From a virus: 64,000 nucleotides of DNA. The stretch spans positions 1-64,000 of IMG/VR virus record IMGVR_UViG_3300009151_000045; one strand, written 5' to 3'. Of the stretch, positions 9,901-22,400 are shown piece after piece. The position numbers were made by a program, and so were the translations under genes. Numbering within the stretch: the stretch's first letter is position 1; each line of letters begins with the position of its first letter. The notes under the pieces are model-generated. The model was not told the DNA's origin. It saw only the letters and a program-made list of their open reading frames with translations, and searched no databases.

Positions 9901-10429
9901 AAGTCAGGACGAATTAAATACACTACTATCACCTAACTTGAATTTGATCAAATCAATATCAGATGAAGTAATTTATCATTCAGTAAATTACACATTACTT
10001 TTTGGGCCAGCCGCCGACCCTGCACTACAGGCAACATTTGAAGTCATGATAAACCCTACATCAGCAGTGAGCTCGGCCAATGTCATAGCCAGAGTGTTGA
10101 CAGCAATTAATCAGTTTTTTGCGCTTGAAAATTGGGGGTTCGGTGATACTTTTTACTTTACAGAATTATCAACTTATGTAATGAATCAGTTGGCACCGGA
10201 TGTGATCACATTTGTGATTGTACCAGCTCAAACAGGTAGATACTTTGGAAGTTTATTTGAAATAACATGTCCTAGTGACAGTCTTTTCTTGAGTTGTGCT
10301 ACAACAACAAATATACAGGTAGTAGCTGGGTTGACCAGTACTAACCTTAAAACAGTAACGGGCACTGCACTAGGTGATACAGTGTCCAGTCAACAGATAA
10401 CCAGTGCAAATTATGGGGCAAATAGTTAA
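6917..10429 (+). CDS. 6: Baseplate wedge protein gp6, enlarged
   Basis: gp6 forms the continuous inner ring of the baseplate together with gp25 and gp53. Residues 1-120 are unmistakable: AEDWQKIYQSFRNADFQSYDFDNL, then IESSEYLALIDLIAFIGQSVAFR and FLELAERRDSILRLARLVSYNAR. At 1170 residues it is far longer than T4 gp6 (660 aa); a large Ser/Thr-rich beta region fills the middle (about residues 470-760). The C-terminal part (about 1000-1130: FEVMINPTSAVSSANVIARVLTAINQFFAL, then GDTFYFTELSTYVM) again resembles the gp6 wedge end. The stop shares one base with the next ATG. Confidence 0.88.
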   Translation: MSSTTRQNNLLMAEDWQKIYQSFRNADFQSYDFDNLRRTMIDYIRTNFPEDFNDYIESSEYLALIDLIAFIGQSVAFRADLNARENFLELAERRDSILRLARLVSYNARRTVAGQGLLKFSTIQTTENVVDSNGRDLAGQFISWNDSSNPNWYDQFIKVINAALPQTQQFGNPADSATIYGVPTAQYRFNATNKDVPVYSFSKTIAGRAMDFEITSTSFNGQTFIYEEAPKIANQIACVYKDDGYGAGSPGTGFFFNFVQGTLNTGSFTISNPTTNQSINIDTQNINDSDVWLYDLNQSNGLENTLWLKVPALTGNNIVYNALNQTTNTIYAVATRVNDAISLNFADGTFGKLPNGNFRVYYRVSNGLTYTINPADIVNVSIVIPYKSALGTSETLTIGLSLPSSVINATAAETNASIKQNAPQTYYTQNRMITGEDYNVSPLAANLQVAKVKAINRTSSGISRYFDLTDPTGKYSSTNLFADDGIIYQQFYTSGTTFSASGTKVTGAYIQGVIDNTVLPILEDPNLRNFFYSNFITYTSASLNVSWYSVTGDSNSTSGYIGGIASKTPFAVGTYTLTDLSYVRAGALIKFTAPAGKYFNTAQYNAVTTIPTVAGQPVIPSKGTSYLWARVVSVNSDGTAGGVGTLSTGFGPIVLSKQIPTGAVVSAVMPHFATTLTSSVQASMVDLILSNSTFGLRYDTATTSWQIVFEQNLNNKSTFSLQYQGNNSNTQQDASWMLLFTTDTLIYTITERAARYVFESNAEVTFYFDDSVKIYDIVKSNTITDTIKILNINTQPDSAFPFTTDYQWQVVSEFIGQDGYIDPKKIIITFADPSNSGVVDNPQQFLDIVAPSVNSLNKYIVEKKYEISLGQEDYKYVPNNPSTGPVIILPTQSAAYPVSQWTAGQYFYLVDTQLVVQYVPTSTTQQLQPTLDYKVYSGRDGLRFQYTHGANYDSRIDPGSSNIIDIYVLTHSYDTAFRQWVAKGALQDGTKPLPPSQDELNTLLSPNLNLIKSISDEVIYHSVNYTLLFGPAADPALQATFEVMINPTSAVSSANVIARVLTAINQFFALENWGFGDTFYFTELSTYVMNQLAPDVITFVIVPAQTGRYFGSLFEITCPSDSLFLSCATTTNIQVVAGLTSTNLKTVTGTALGDTVSSQQITSANYGANS

Positions 10430-13400
10430 TGGCTAACAATGTTATACCACCCGGAGGATTAGGTGTAAATTTCCTTCCGGACTTTTATCAAACCCCTGCC
10501 AATAAAAAATTCCTGCAGGCCACGATTGACCAACTCTACCAACCAGGAACTATTACCAAGACTAGCGGATTTATCGGACGAGAAAACGCCAAGGCTGCCA
10601 ACGGATCAGATATCTATGTAAAAGCATCCACTCGAGATAGACAGAACTATCAGCTGGAGCCGGGTATCGTAGTAAAAGATTCTTTAGCCAATGTAACGTT
10701 TTTTAGAGACTATCAGGATTACATCAATCAGTTGGGAGTATTTGGAGCAAATACCAACAACCATGCTCGTCTAAACAAGCAAGAATTATACAGTTGGGAT
10801 CCACATATTGACTGGGATAAGTTTGTAAACTTTCAAAATTACTATTGGTTACCTTACGGACCTACCACTGTAAGAATTTATGGACAGCAAGCAACAGCTA
10901 TCAGCACATACACTGTAGAACTACAGTCAGAAGGCAATGTCAATGAATATCTGTTTACACCAAATGGACTGACACTCAATCCTACTATCAAATTATATAG
11001 AGGTCAGACTTACAATTTTAATGTTAACAGCCCAGCCAACCCATTCAGTATCATGCTGTCTAGAGCAACAGGTACTTCTACCCGTTATTCTCAAGGTGTT
11101 ATTAACAATGGAGTTACTCAAGGAATATTAAAATTCACAGTGCCTATAAATGCCCCCGACCTACTGTATTATCAAAGTGAGTCAGATATAGCAGTAGGCG
11201 GAGCAATAGAAATTTATGATGTGCTTGCTGATTCCTATATTGATATAGATAATGAAGTGCTTGGTAAAAAGAAATACACATTGAGCAATGGCACTGAATT
11301 GAGCAACGGTATGAAGGTTGCGTTCGGTGGAAATATCACTCCGGAAAAATACGCTAAAGGTAGTTATTATGTAGAAGGTGTAGGCACTGCAATCAAATTA
11401 GTCCCCGAAACTATTCTAGAAATAGTAAGTCCTTATACCACTAATCAGGCTATAGAATTTGGCGCAAGTGCATTTGATACAGCACCGTTTGATGATGCCA
11501 CAGGTTTTGCTACCTTAAAGGACTACATAGTAATCAATCGTGCCAGCAAGGATCATAATCCATGGACACGATACAATCGTTGGTTCCATAAAGATGTGAT
11601 AGAAACATCGGCAAAATACAACAATGACACTGTATCGTTGGATCAAAATGCTAGAGCAGTACGACCAATCATAGAGTTTGAAGCAGATCTCAAACTATTC
11701 AACATGGGAACTTCTGCTATAGTTGATATTGATCTAGTTGATGATTTTACTACAGATGTATTTTCAGTCATTGAAGGCACATCTGGGTACAACATTGACG
11801 GTGTACAATTGGTACAAGGGCAAACAATATTATTTTTAGCCGATACAGATCCTTTGGTAAAAAATAATATATTCCAAGTTGACTTTGTCAACATACAAGG
11901 AACCACACGTATAGCATTGACTCAAGTGGCAACTCCTGTAGAAAATCAAGCAACAATAGTTCTACAAGGCGTTAAGAATCAGAGTCTAATGTACTGGTTC
12001 AATGGCACTACCTGGATCAAAGCGCAACAGAAAACTTCAATAAATCAAGCTCCGTTGTTTGATATATTTGACGACAACGGTATCAGTTACAGTAATCAAT
12101 CAACTTACGTGGGCACTACGTTTGTAGGAACAAAAATATTTTCCTATGAACAGGGCACGGGAATTTCTGATACAGTTTTGGGATTCCCGTTAACATATCT
12201 AAATGTTTCAAACATTGGAGATATAGTGTTCAGCTTCAATTTAGCTACTGACACTTGGCAATGGAAGAAGAACAGTGTAGCAGTCACCGGGCATGTTAAT
12301 GCTGGCTATCTATTGAGTCAGGATTATGCTGGCAACGCCAAATATGTCAACGGCTGGCAATTGTGCAATACTTCAACTATTCAAGCCGCTATCCGAATTT
12401 ATAAAAATTCTGGATTAAAAAATAAATTTGACATTGATGTATATGACAACATTGTCAATCTCAGCGATCTACAAGTAAAAGTATACATCAACGGAGTCCG
12501 ACTAGACAAAAGCGCATGGTCGTTAGTAAAAGGAACTGCCTATTATCAAGTAGTGCTATCAACGCCAATGCACTTAACTGATGTTTTGACAATTAGAAGT
12601 TTTTCAGCTCAGCCTATAAACGCAAACGGCTATTACGAAATTCCATTAAACTTGCAAAATAATCCATTGAACGATGATATCACTACATTTACATTGGGTG
12701 AAGTTACAGATCATGTAAACAGTATCATAGAAAATATACCGGACTATGTAAGTATTAGAAATTCAGGAAATGTTTCTCAGTACGGAACAAAGTTTGTTCA
12801 GCATAGTGGCCCGTTGAGCCTTGCATTATACCACATTACTTCAGAATCAAATAATGTTATCAAGGCATTAGAAACTGCTAGAGATGATTACAATTCATTC
12901 AAACGAAATTATATAAACATTGCTGGTTCATCAGGTATAGATGCAAATCCGATTCAACTAACTGAATTATTTTTACAGAAGCTAAATGCAAATAAACCTA
13001 ATACTGCGCCCTATTATTTTAGTGACATGGTACCGTACGGTGCTAGTACAACTACAAATTTGGAAGTAGTTGATTATCGAATCAAAACATATCCTCTTAC
13101 CTCTGTGTTCTCATTGGATGTTTTAAGTAATAAAGCTGTAGGTGTTTATCAAACAAAGATAGCAACCGGTACCAAATCACAGCTAGTACATGGGCGAGAT
13201 TATACATTTAGCAATCAAGGATTTGTAGTAATTGATGATAGTGTATCGTTATCCAACGGAGATACAATTACCACAGTTGAATACGACAGCACAGATGGAT
13301 GTTATATTCCAGCAACTCCTACCAAGCTAGGCATGTGGCCTGCATATGTTCCGCAAATCTATCTAGACACCACACTGGTTAATCCACAGAATGTAATACA

Positions 13401-16400
13401 AGGACACGACGGCAGTATTATTCTAGCTTATAATGACTTTAGAGATGATTTGATATTAGAATTAGAATTACGTATATACAACAACATCAAGGTCAAATAT
13501 GACCCTACTATTTTTGACAGTACAAATATAGTTCCTGGATATAATAGAACAAATGATTATTCTTTGTCAGAGTTTAATCAAGTATTAGCCCCTGCATTCT
13601 ATCAATGGTCGGGCTTGGTTGGTATTGATTTTACTTTGCCTTTGAACTACGATAGAGGAAATCAGTTTACATTCAACTACTCCCAGGATGTTGCTCCAAA
13701 TCAATCTCCAACTCCTGGCTTCTGGAGAGGAATATATCGTTGGATGTTTGATACTGATCGTCCACATCTGTGTCCGTGGGAAATGTTGGGGTTCAGTACA
13801 GAACCAAGTTGGTGGTCTAGTGTTTACGGTCCAGCGCCCTACACCAGCGACAATTTGGTATTATGGGACGATTTATCTACCGGCACTGTAAGAAAACCAG
13901 GCAGTGCGTCTGTAGTACTAAGCAAATATGCTAGACCCATATTAAAAGGGCACATTCCAGTTGACCAGGACGGACATTTATTAAGTCCTATACGTTGCGG
14001 ATTAGCTCGGGGATCAGAAACACCAAGCATTGGTAATGATTTTGTGTTTGGTGATGTTAGCCCTGTAGAAGCAACATGGCGACGTAGTAGCTATTATCCA
14101 TTTAGTGTAATAGTAGCCTCAATGTTGTTGACTCCCGCCAGCACATTTGGTCTGCTACTAGATCGATCAAGAACAGTTCGAAATTTGGCCGGACAACTTG
14201 TTTACTCTGAAACAAATTTACGTATCAAACCCGCAGACGTAATGATTCCCAGCGTGTATTCTAGTGCAACTAGAGTACAAACTGCGGGCATTGTTAATTA
14301 TATTGTTGACCTTATTTCAAATATTATTTTTAGTAATAATCAAGAATCATACAAGTCTTATCAATCAAACTTGGCTTTGCTAACTGCTCAGCTAAGTTAT
14401 AGAGTGGGAGCATTTACTAATCAAGATCAATTTAATTTATTGTTAGAAAGTAAAACACCATCAGCAATTGGCAATGTTTTCATCCCACAAGAAAGTTATA
14501 AAATATTTTTAAATTCCTCTAGCCCCACACAGAAAATTACCTACAGTGGTGTGATAATTACCAAGTTATCTACTGGATTTGAAATAAAAGGTTATAGTAA
14601 AACCCAACCTTACTTCAACTATTATGAGCATATTGAATCAGGAGTTACTATAAATGTTGGCGGAATAAGCGAAAGTGTAGTAACTTGGACTCGAGGCCAG
14701 CAGTATATTGTTGGACAAGTGGTTCAATACAACAACGTATATTATAGGACCAAAATTAAAAATACAGCAACACTTGAATTTGAATCAAAATATTTTGTAG
14801 CATTGCCTAGTCTTCCTATAGTAGGCGGAGTAAGTGCAACATTTAGAGACAAGTGGAATCAAACTAGTGTTAAAGTAGCACCATATGGTAAACAGTTTTC
14901 AACAGTGCAGTCAGTGGTGGATTTCTTGTTGGGATATGAGCAGTATCTGATCAGTCAGGGCTTTGTCTTTAATGATTTCAATAAAAAATTATCGTCAGTA
15001 GCTAATTGGTCTACTAGTGCTAAAGAATTCATGTTCTGGACCCTACAAAACTGGTCAAGCGGTAATACTGTATGGACCGAATGGGCGCCAAATCAACCAT
15101 ATAACTACGGCACAATAGTGCGTTACAACGGCAGTTACTATAGTGCTCAATACAATATTCTTGCGTTGGGTCAGTTTGAATTTGAACAATGGACATTGTT
15201 ACCTGGATTAAGCAATGTGGGAAGTAGTGTAATAAGTCTGAGTCCTGCAGCCAATGGTATAACTTTCAATACTACTCTAGCGGTAGTGGACGATATTAAA
15301 AATCCATTCAACCGTTATGAAATATTCAAAGTAGACAGTACACCAATACACCCTAATGAACTAGACAGCTATAGAATAGGCAATACAATAACATATTCCC
15401 CACGTACTGCTGATGGAATTTACTGTGCAAGTTTTTATCTAATACAAAACGAACATGTGGCGATTGTAGACAACATGGATATATTCAACGATGTTATCTA
15501 TAATCCCCCAAGCGGATATCGTAGAGATCGTATTAAACTTTCAGGATATGTTACAGAAGGTTGGTACGGCGGATTAGATATTCCGGGATTTATCTTCGAT
15601 GGTGCAAAAGTACAGGGTTGGCAGCCGTGGCAAGATTATAACATGGCCGATATTATCGCCTATCAAGGATACTACTACAGTGCCAATTCGTTTATTGCAG
15701 GGTCTGCAACATTTGTGTCATCACAGTGGAATCGATTATCAAAGCAACCATCAGCACAACTACTGCCAAACTGGACCAATACAGCTACCCAGTTTACAGA
15801 TTTTTACGGTCTTGACATTGATAATTTCAATACACAGCAACAGGTATTTGCACAACACCTAATTGGGTATCAAACTCGACAGTATCTGCATAATATCATA
15901 CAAGATCCTGTAAGTGAATTTAAATTTTATCAAGGAATGATCCGAGATAAGGGCACTCAGAATGTACTAAATCACTTGTTCGGAGTTCTCAATGCCGACA
16001 AAGTAGAGAGTCTGATGTTTTATGAAGAGTGGGCGATCCGTGTTGGACAGTACGGTGCTTCAAGTGCATTTGAGGATTTTGAAGTAATCATCGATCAAGC
16101 ACAGTATAAAAATAATCCGCAGGGCTATTATCTAACAAATTCTTCAAAGTCTGATGTCAGCTATGTTATAAATCAACTAGTACCTAATGATATCTATCTG
16201 AAACCGTTGGGATATAATAGTAAACCGTTTCCAGTTTTAGAAAAATCTAACCAACTACTGCGTAGTGCTGGGTATGTCAATCCAAAAGATATCACAATTC
16301 AGTTAGGCAGTCTTTCAGAGATAGTGAATTATAGTGTAGCCGCCTTGGCCAACGGACAGTATGTGTCTGTAGCATTTAGTGCCAACACTTGGAATGTTTA

Positions 16401-19400
16401 CAGATTTACAGATTTACAGATTCGAGTACTGAATGTAACTTATGTGTTGGAAACAAAAACACTAACCATTACTACACAAAATCTATTACCTCTCATGGCA
16501 GGAGATTATATCGGTATTGCGCAAGTTGCTAGCATTACAGGATTTTATCAAGTAGCCAGTGTATCATTGAATTCATTCACAGTTGTCAGTGCATCGGCTT
16601 TGGTAGTGTCCGCGCCCTTCACACAATCCGGACAAGTTGTAGTCTATGCATTAACACCTCAACGTACCACATCTATAGATACTCTAGATACAGTGTCTTT
16701 GACACATTTACAACCTGGAACATTGGTATGGACTGACGATTCGGGCAACGGCAAGTGGGCAGTATGGCAGTACAATAGCGTGTACTCTACACAGAACATA
16801 CCAGATGTTTCGCCAGCAACTAATTTTAACTTTGGTTCTAGTTTATCGATCAATAGTCAATCAACAATTTTAGCAGTCGGCGATAGTCAGGGAAGCCTAC
16901 TGATGTATGACAAGGCAGGATCATCTGTTCCATGGATACGCCGAGGATCAATATCCGCACCGTTTGTGTCAAAAAGCGGTCCGATAAGTCTAAATCAACT
17001 AGCTACGATATCTGCACTGAGTGCCGACGGTACATGGCTAGTAACAGGAAGTCCTACTGCAGGATATGCATCAACCACGTATCGAGGTGTCTATAATAGC
17101 AGTTCAACCTACGCTATTAATAGTATAGTTTCTGTTGTAAATTCTACAAATAATTATTCTTATTATCAAGCCATGAAACCGGTGCCAGCCAGCACTCCGC
17201 CCACTGATAGGAGTTATTGGTTTATATCTCCGTATATTCCAGTCAGCCAACTGCTAGGTACAGATTCTACACTAGCAGGACAAGGCGTTGTCAGCATATA
17301 CTTAAAAGACTCAAACAACAACTACAGTCTAGTTGACACTATTATCAGTCCGCTGCCAGCGGCTGGCGAGCAGTTTGGATCTAACATTGTGTTTGGCAAC
17401 AACAGTCTTTATATAGGTGCTATTGGATATAATAGCGGCGCTGGCCGAGTATATAAATTATCATATATCACAACACCACAAGTTACTACGCAGTACAATC
17501 CTGTAGGAAGCTCGGCAAGCACGTTAGCAGTCAGCACAACTAGCGGCATACGTCCTGGAATGATAGTACAAGGTACAGGATTTACTAAAGGCCAAACAGT
17601 ACAGGCAGTGCTTACTACAACAACATTGCGGTTAAGCGGAAGCCCTGACACAGGAATTACACCTTCTGGAATACTTAATTTTGTAACCAAAAGTTGGACA
17701 TATGATTGGAGTGAAAACTACATAGGAACCCCATCAAGTGCTTTGGGTTCTACAATAGCAATCAGTGCCGATGCTACAACACTTGCAATTAAATCGATTG
17801 GCAAAGTCAACATTTATAAAAATACCGGCAGTGGTATGACCATGTTACCAGCAGTGCTAGGTAGCGATGCATATTTTGGGATGGGACTATCTGTGTCAGC
17901 AGACGGATCTTATATTGCTATTTCTAATGATACTGTTGGCCCTGTAAGCCAATCAGGCGGCGTGACGATATATTATTATACTAATGGGGCCTATACTCAG
18001 TACCAAAGTTTGGTCAATCATCGGCCAGAGACTAATGGACTGTTTGGAAACAAATTAGCGTTCATGTCCGACGACACGATTGTGGTATATAGCAAAAACG
18101 GTGATAGCCAGATCAGCACACCGTTTGATAATAATACAACAACATTTGATAAACGATCTACAAATTTTGTCACACTAGAAGTTAACAGCGGTCGTGTTGA
18201 TATCTATGACAGATATAAAACCAAATGGGTGTTTGGAGAAAGTCTAATATCGACCAATTTACCAAGTGACGGATATGGAACAGGATTCGCAGTCGGAACA
18301 AATCAAGTTGTAATAAGTGCGCCAAACGCTACTGATCAAACTCTTGCATCGGGATTGGTATATAGTTACGGTAAGACAGCTGACGCATATACTTGGTCGC
18401 AGTATCAACAACAAGATTTAGTTGCTGATATCAGCAAAATTAAAAAAGCTTTCTTGTATAATAGAAAATTAGGAACCTTGGTAACTTATCTCGATATAAT
18501 TGATCCGTTACAAGGAAAAATCGCTGGTCCTGCACAAGAGGAAATATCTTATCAAACTTTTTATGATCCTGCAAGTTATTCGTATAGTGATGGTACAACA
18601 GCCGCAACAGTTGATGTTGATGCGTTCTGGGAAGATCTGCCTATAGGACAGTTGTGGTGGAATTTGGCCACTACAAAATTCTTGGAAAATAATTTTGAAG
18701 ATCCGGCATATAGAACTAGTGCTTGGAATACCCTAGCAAAAGGGGCCAGTGTAGACATATACGAATGGGTATCATCAAATTTATTACCAGCCAACTGGGA
18801 TATTCAAGCAGACACTCCAGCTGGTTTAGCTAAGGGCATAAGTGGAAAGAGTCTATACGGCAATTCTGCATATAGTGTAAAACAAAATTATGACAACATT
18901 AGCAAAACGTTTTACAGCACATACTATTACTGGGTTAAAAATAAACTAGTTGTTCCATCAAATGTAGCCGGAAGACACATGGCATCTCGTGATGTTGCAT
19001 TATTAATAGCCAATCCGAGAGCTCAAGCATACACTTGTTTAGCTATAACTGGAGCAGACTCGTTTAGTTTAATCAATGCTTCCCAATATCTAAAAAATAC
19101 TGATGTTGTATTGGCCATTGAATACTGGACTATTGATAAAACAGATCAAAATGTACATAGCCAGTGGAAATTAATCAGTAATGATACATTGGTAAATCTT
19201 CCCTTGCATATTGAACGCAAGTGGATCGACAGTTTGTGCGGAGTTGACAGTGAAGGTCGTCTAGTCCCAGATCCTCAGTTACCGGCTAAATTACGATACG
19301 GTATCGAAAATAGACCTCGTCAGGGTATGTTTGTCAATCGTATAGAAGCATTAAAACAATTTATAGAGCGTGTTAATCTTCTATTGATAGGATATCAGGT

Positions 19401-22400
19401 AACTGAATCTAAAGACATTACTCCGTTAGAAGGCTACGATCCTATACCAAATGTGTTGCATGGCCTGTATGACAAGGCAGTTGACACTTATGCAGAGCTT
19501 GTATATGCTAATATCGGATCTTTTTCGTCTGCATCTGTTACCCCAGTCATTGTGTCCGGCAGTGTGGTAGGTATCGTAATTATAAATTCTGGTAAGGGAT
19601 ATGTAAATGCTCCCTACATCACAATAGCAGGATCGGGCAAGGGTGCAGTGGTTCAATCAACAATCAATTCTCTGGGACAACTCACCGGCGCAAAAATAAT
19701 CAACGGAGGAGAAGGTTATAATATCAATACACTATGCTCAATCCGTAGCTATTCAGTTCTAGTGGTAAGTGATGAAACTGTAAACAACACTTGGAGTATA
19801 TATTCTTATGACACTGTAACTAGTATCTATTCTAAAGTGTTGACACAGTCTTATGATGTTAGAAACTATTGGACCTATGCTGATTGGTATGCCACCGGAT
19901 ACAGTCAATTTACTGCTCCGGATATCACTGTTCAAAATTTTGTAGATCTAAATACTGCTCAAGACACGTTCTTCAGATTAGCACGTAATGGAATAGAGCA
20001 ACCTGGGCAATTGATCAAGGTACTCAACGGCAATGCTGGTAAATGGGTTTTATTGTACAGATACTCAACTAAAATTACAGTAGACTGGACTCAAAGCTAT
20101 AGAGTGATAGGAATACAAGACGGTACTATACAGTTTAATAGCGATCTATACAAATTTGCCGGAACTGTTATCGGTTATGATTCTAACATTTTTGACACTG
20201 CTGACTTTGACGTGCAGGCCACTAAAGAATTAAGAATTATATTAAACACTATCAAGGACAAAATATTAATTGATGATCTGAAACAGAACTATTTAGATTT
20301 ATTTTTAAGCAGTTTACACTATGCTCACAGTGAACAACCTTTTATTGATTGGGCCTTCAAAACCAGTTTCATCCGTGCAACTCACACAGTTGGCGCACTG
20401 AACCAACCTGTTAACTATCCTGTAGATAATCTAAGAAATTTCCAAGATTACGTTGCAGAAGTTAAACCTTACAGAACTAAAGTTAGAGAGTATATAAGTC
20501 AATATACCGGAATAGACATTGATCAAAGTGCTGTTACAGATTTTGATTTGCAACCCAACTACTCGAATAATCAAATTAAACCAGTTGAGGCAGTGTATTC
20601 TAATAACAGTATTAGTGTAGTAGATCCTACAATACAGACTTATCCCTGGAAGTTCTGGTATGACAACGTTGGATTCAGTATCACCGAAATATTGATAGTC
20701 AACGGCGGTAGTGGATATGCAAATATTCCGCAAGTGATAATCAGTGCACCAACTGGTTCCAATGCTGTACCTGCCACAGCAGTGGCTTATATTGCCAATG
20801 GACAAGTTAATAGAATAGTTTTAACCAATGTTGATCAGTACGGAAGTGCTGGCAAAGGTTACTTATCAGCCCCAACGATAACAATTGACGGCGGATTGGA
20901 AATTGGCGGAGTGCCTGCTACAGCAGTCGCAATCATTGGGAATGGACTAGTTCGTTCAAATCTTACAGAATTGCGATTTGATCGAGTCAATCAAACGTAC
21001 TATTTGGCAAATTTACAGCAAATAGACAAATTTACTGGGTCGGGATCCAAGTTGCAGTTTGTGTTGACCTGGGCTCCGGACATACGTGTAGGACAATCTA
21101 GTGTTACGGTTAATAGCATTCCTGTTCTTAGAGAATTATATACTCTAAAAGTAGTTAAATCAACTGTGTCTGGCTACACACAATATACAGGAACAATCAC
21201 GTTCGTAACAGCTCCGGCTCTAAATACGGCCATAGTGGTTACGTATAATAAATCTCAATCAGTATTGACAGCCGCTGATAGAATTCAATATTATTATAAT
21301 CCCACAACCGGACAGTTAGGCAAAGATCTAACACAATTAATGACCGGTGTTGACTATGGCGGAGTTATAGTCAGTGGACTGGGATTCAACATTGCAGGCG
21401 GGTGGGGTGCTAGTCCGTATCTGACAGATTCGTGGGACAGCCGTCCTGTTACATTTAATGATTATGCAGTCCAAGTAGCTGGTAACACGCATGTATTCAC
21501 ATTGCCTTACACTCCGGCTACAGGCACATCAATTAATATATATTTTGCAAGACAGAAGAAGGTATCGTACGTGTCAGACGGTGCCAAATTGCTGTATGCG
21601 TATGATTCTGCATTACAGAATATTTCTGTAAATGTAGTGTCAACTAGTACAACATCTGCAGTTACTACGTCATATATTACAGCAGAAGTAATCAGCGGAA
21701 CAACTGTCAAAAGCGGCGGTTATACATTATTGGTTGCCGATACTACTGGAATAGTGTCGGGTATGATTGTCAAAGGCACAGGTTTTACAAAAAATCAAAA
21801 GGTTGTAAATGTAATAAATTCAACAACACTGACTATAGACAATGTGGCCGACGGATTTCCAGTAAACAGTGAACCATTAACGTTTTCTAATTTGCCCGGT
21901 AGTTTTATATTGACAGTTGCCAGTACTGCTGGCTTAGCAATTGGAGATGTAGTTACAGCCTCTGGCATATACAGCACAGCATTTGCTTACGGCACAACAA
22001 TTACAAAAATTAATTCATCTAAGTCTGTAACCCTTAATCAGATTCTTTATGCGACACTTGCCGCTGGAACAACTGTAACATTTACACAAAATCTTATACA
22101 ACCTAATGATGTGGTAATCAACGCTTCAGGTACTGTTCAGCTGTTACAAGCCTATCCTGCAGGCAGTGTAATCACTGTGGTCGGACAGCAACTTCCTGTA
22201 AGATTGGATGACCCCAATTACGGATTAGTAGCTACAAACAATTGGGTACCTGGCACACAATATGCTGTCAACAACTTAGTATTGGTAGATGGCATCTCAT
22301 ATGTTTGTCGTAAAGTCAATACCAGCGGCACAAAATTTAATTTAGATTTTGCACTGGGATACTGGAGTTTGATAAATTCCAATGCTATTATTCCAACGCC

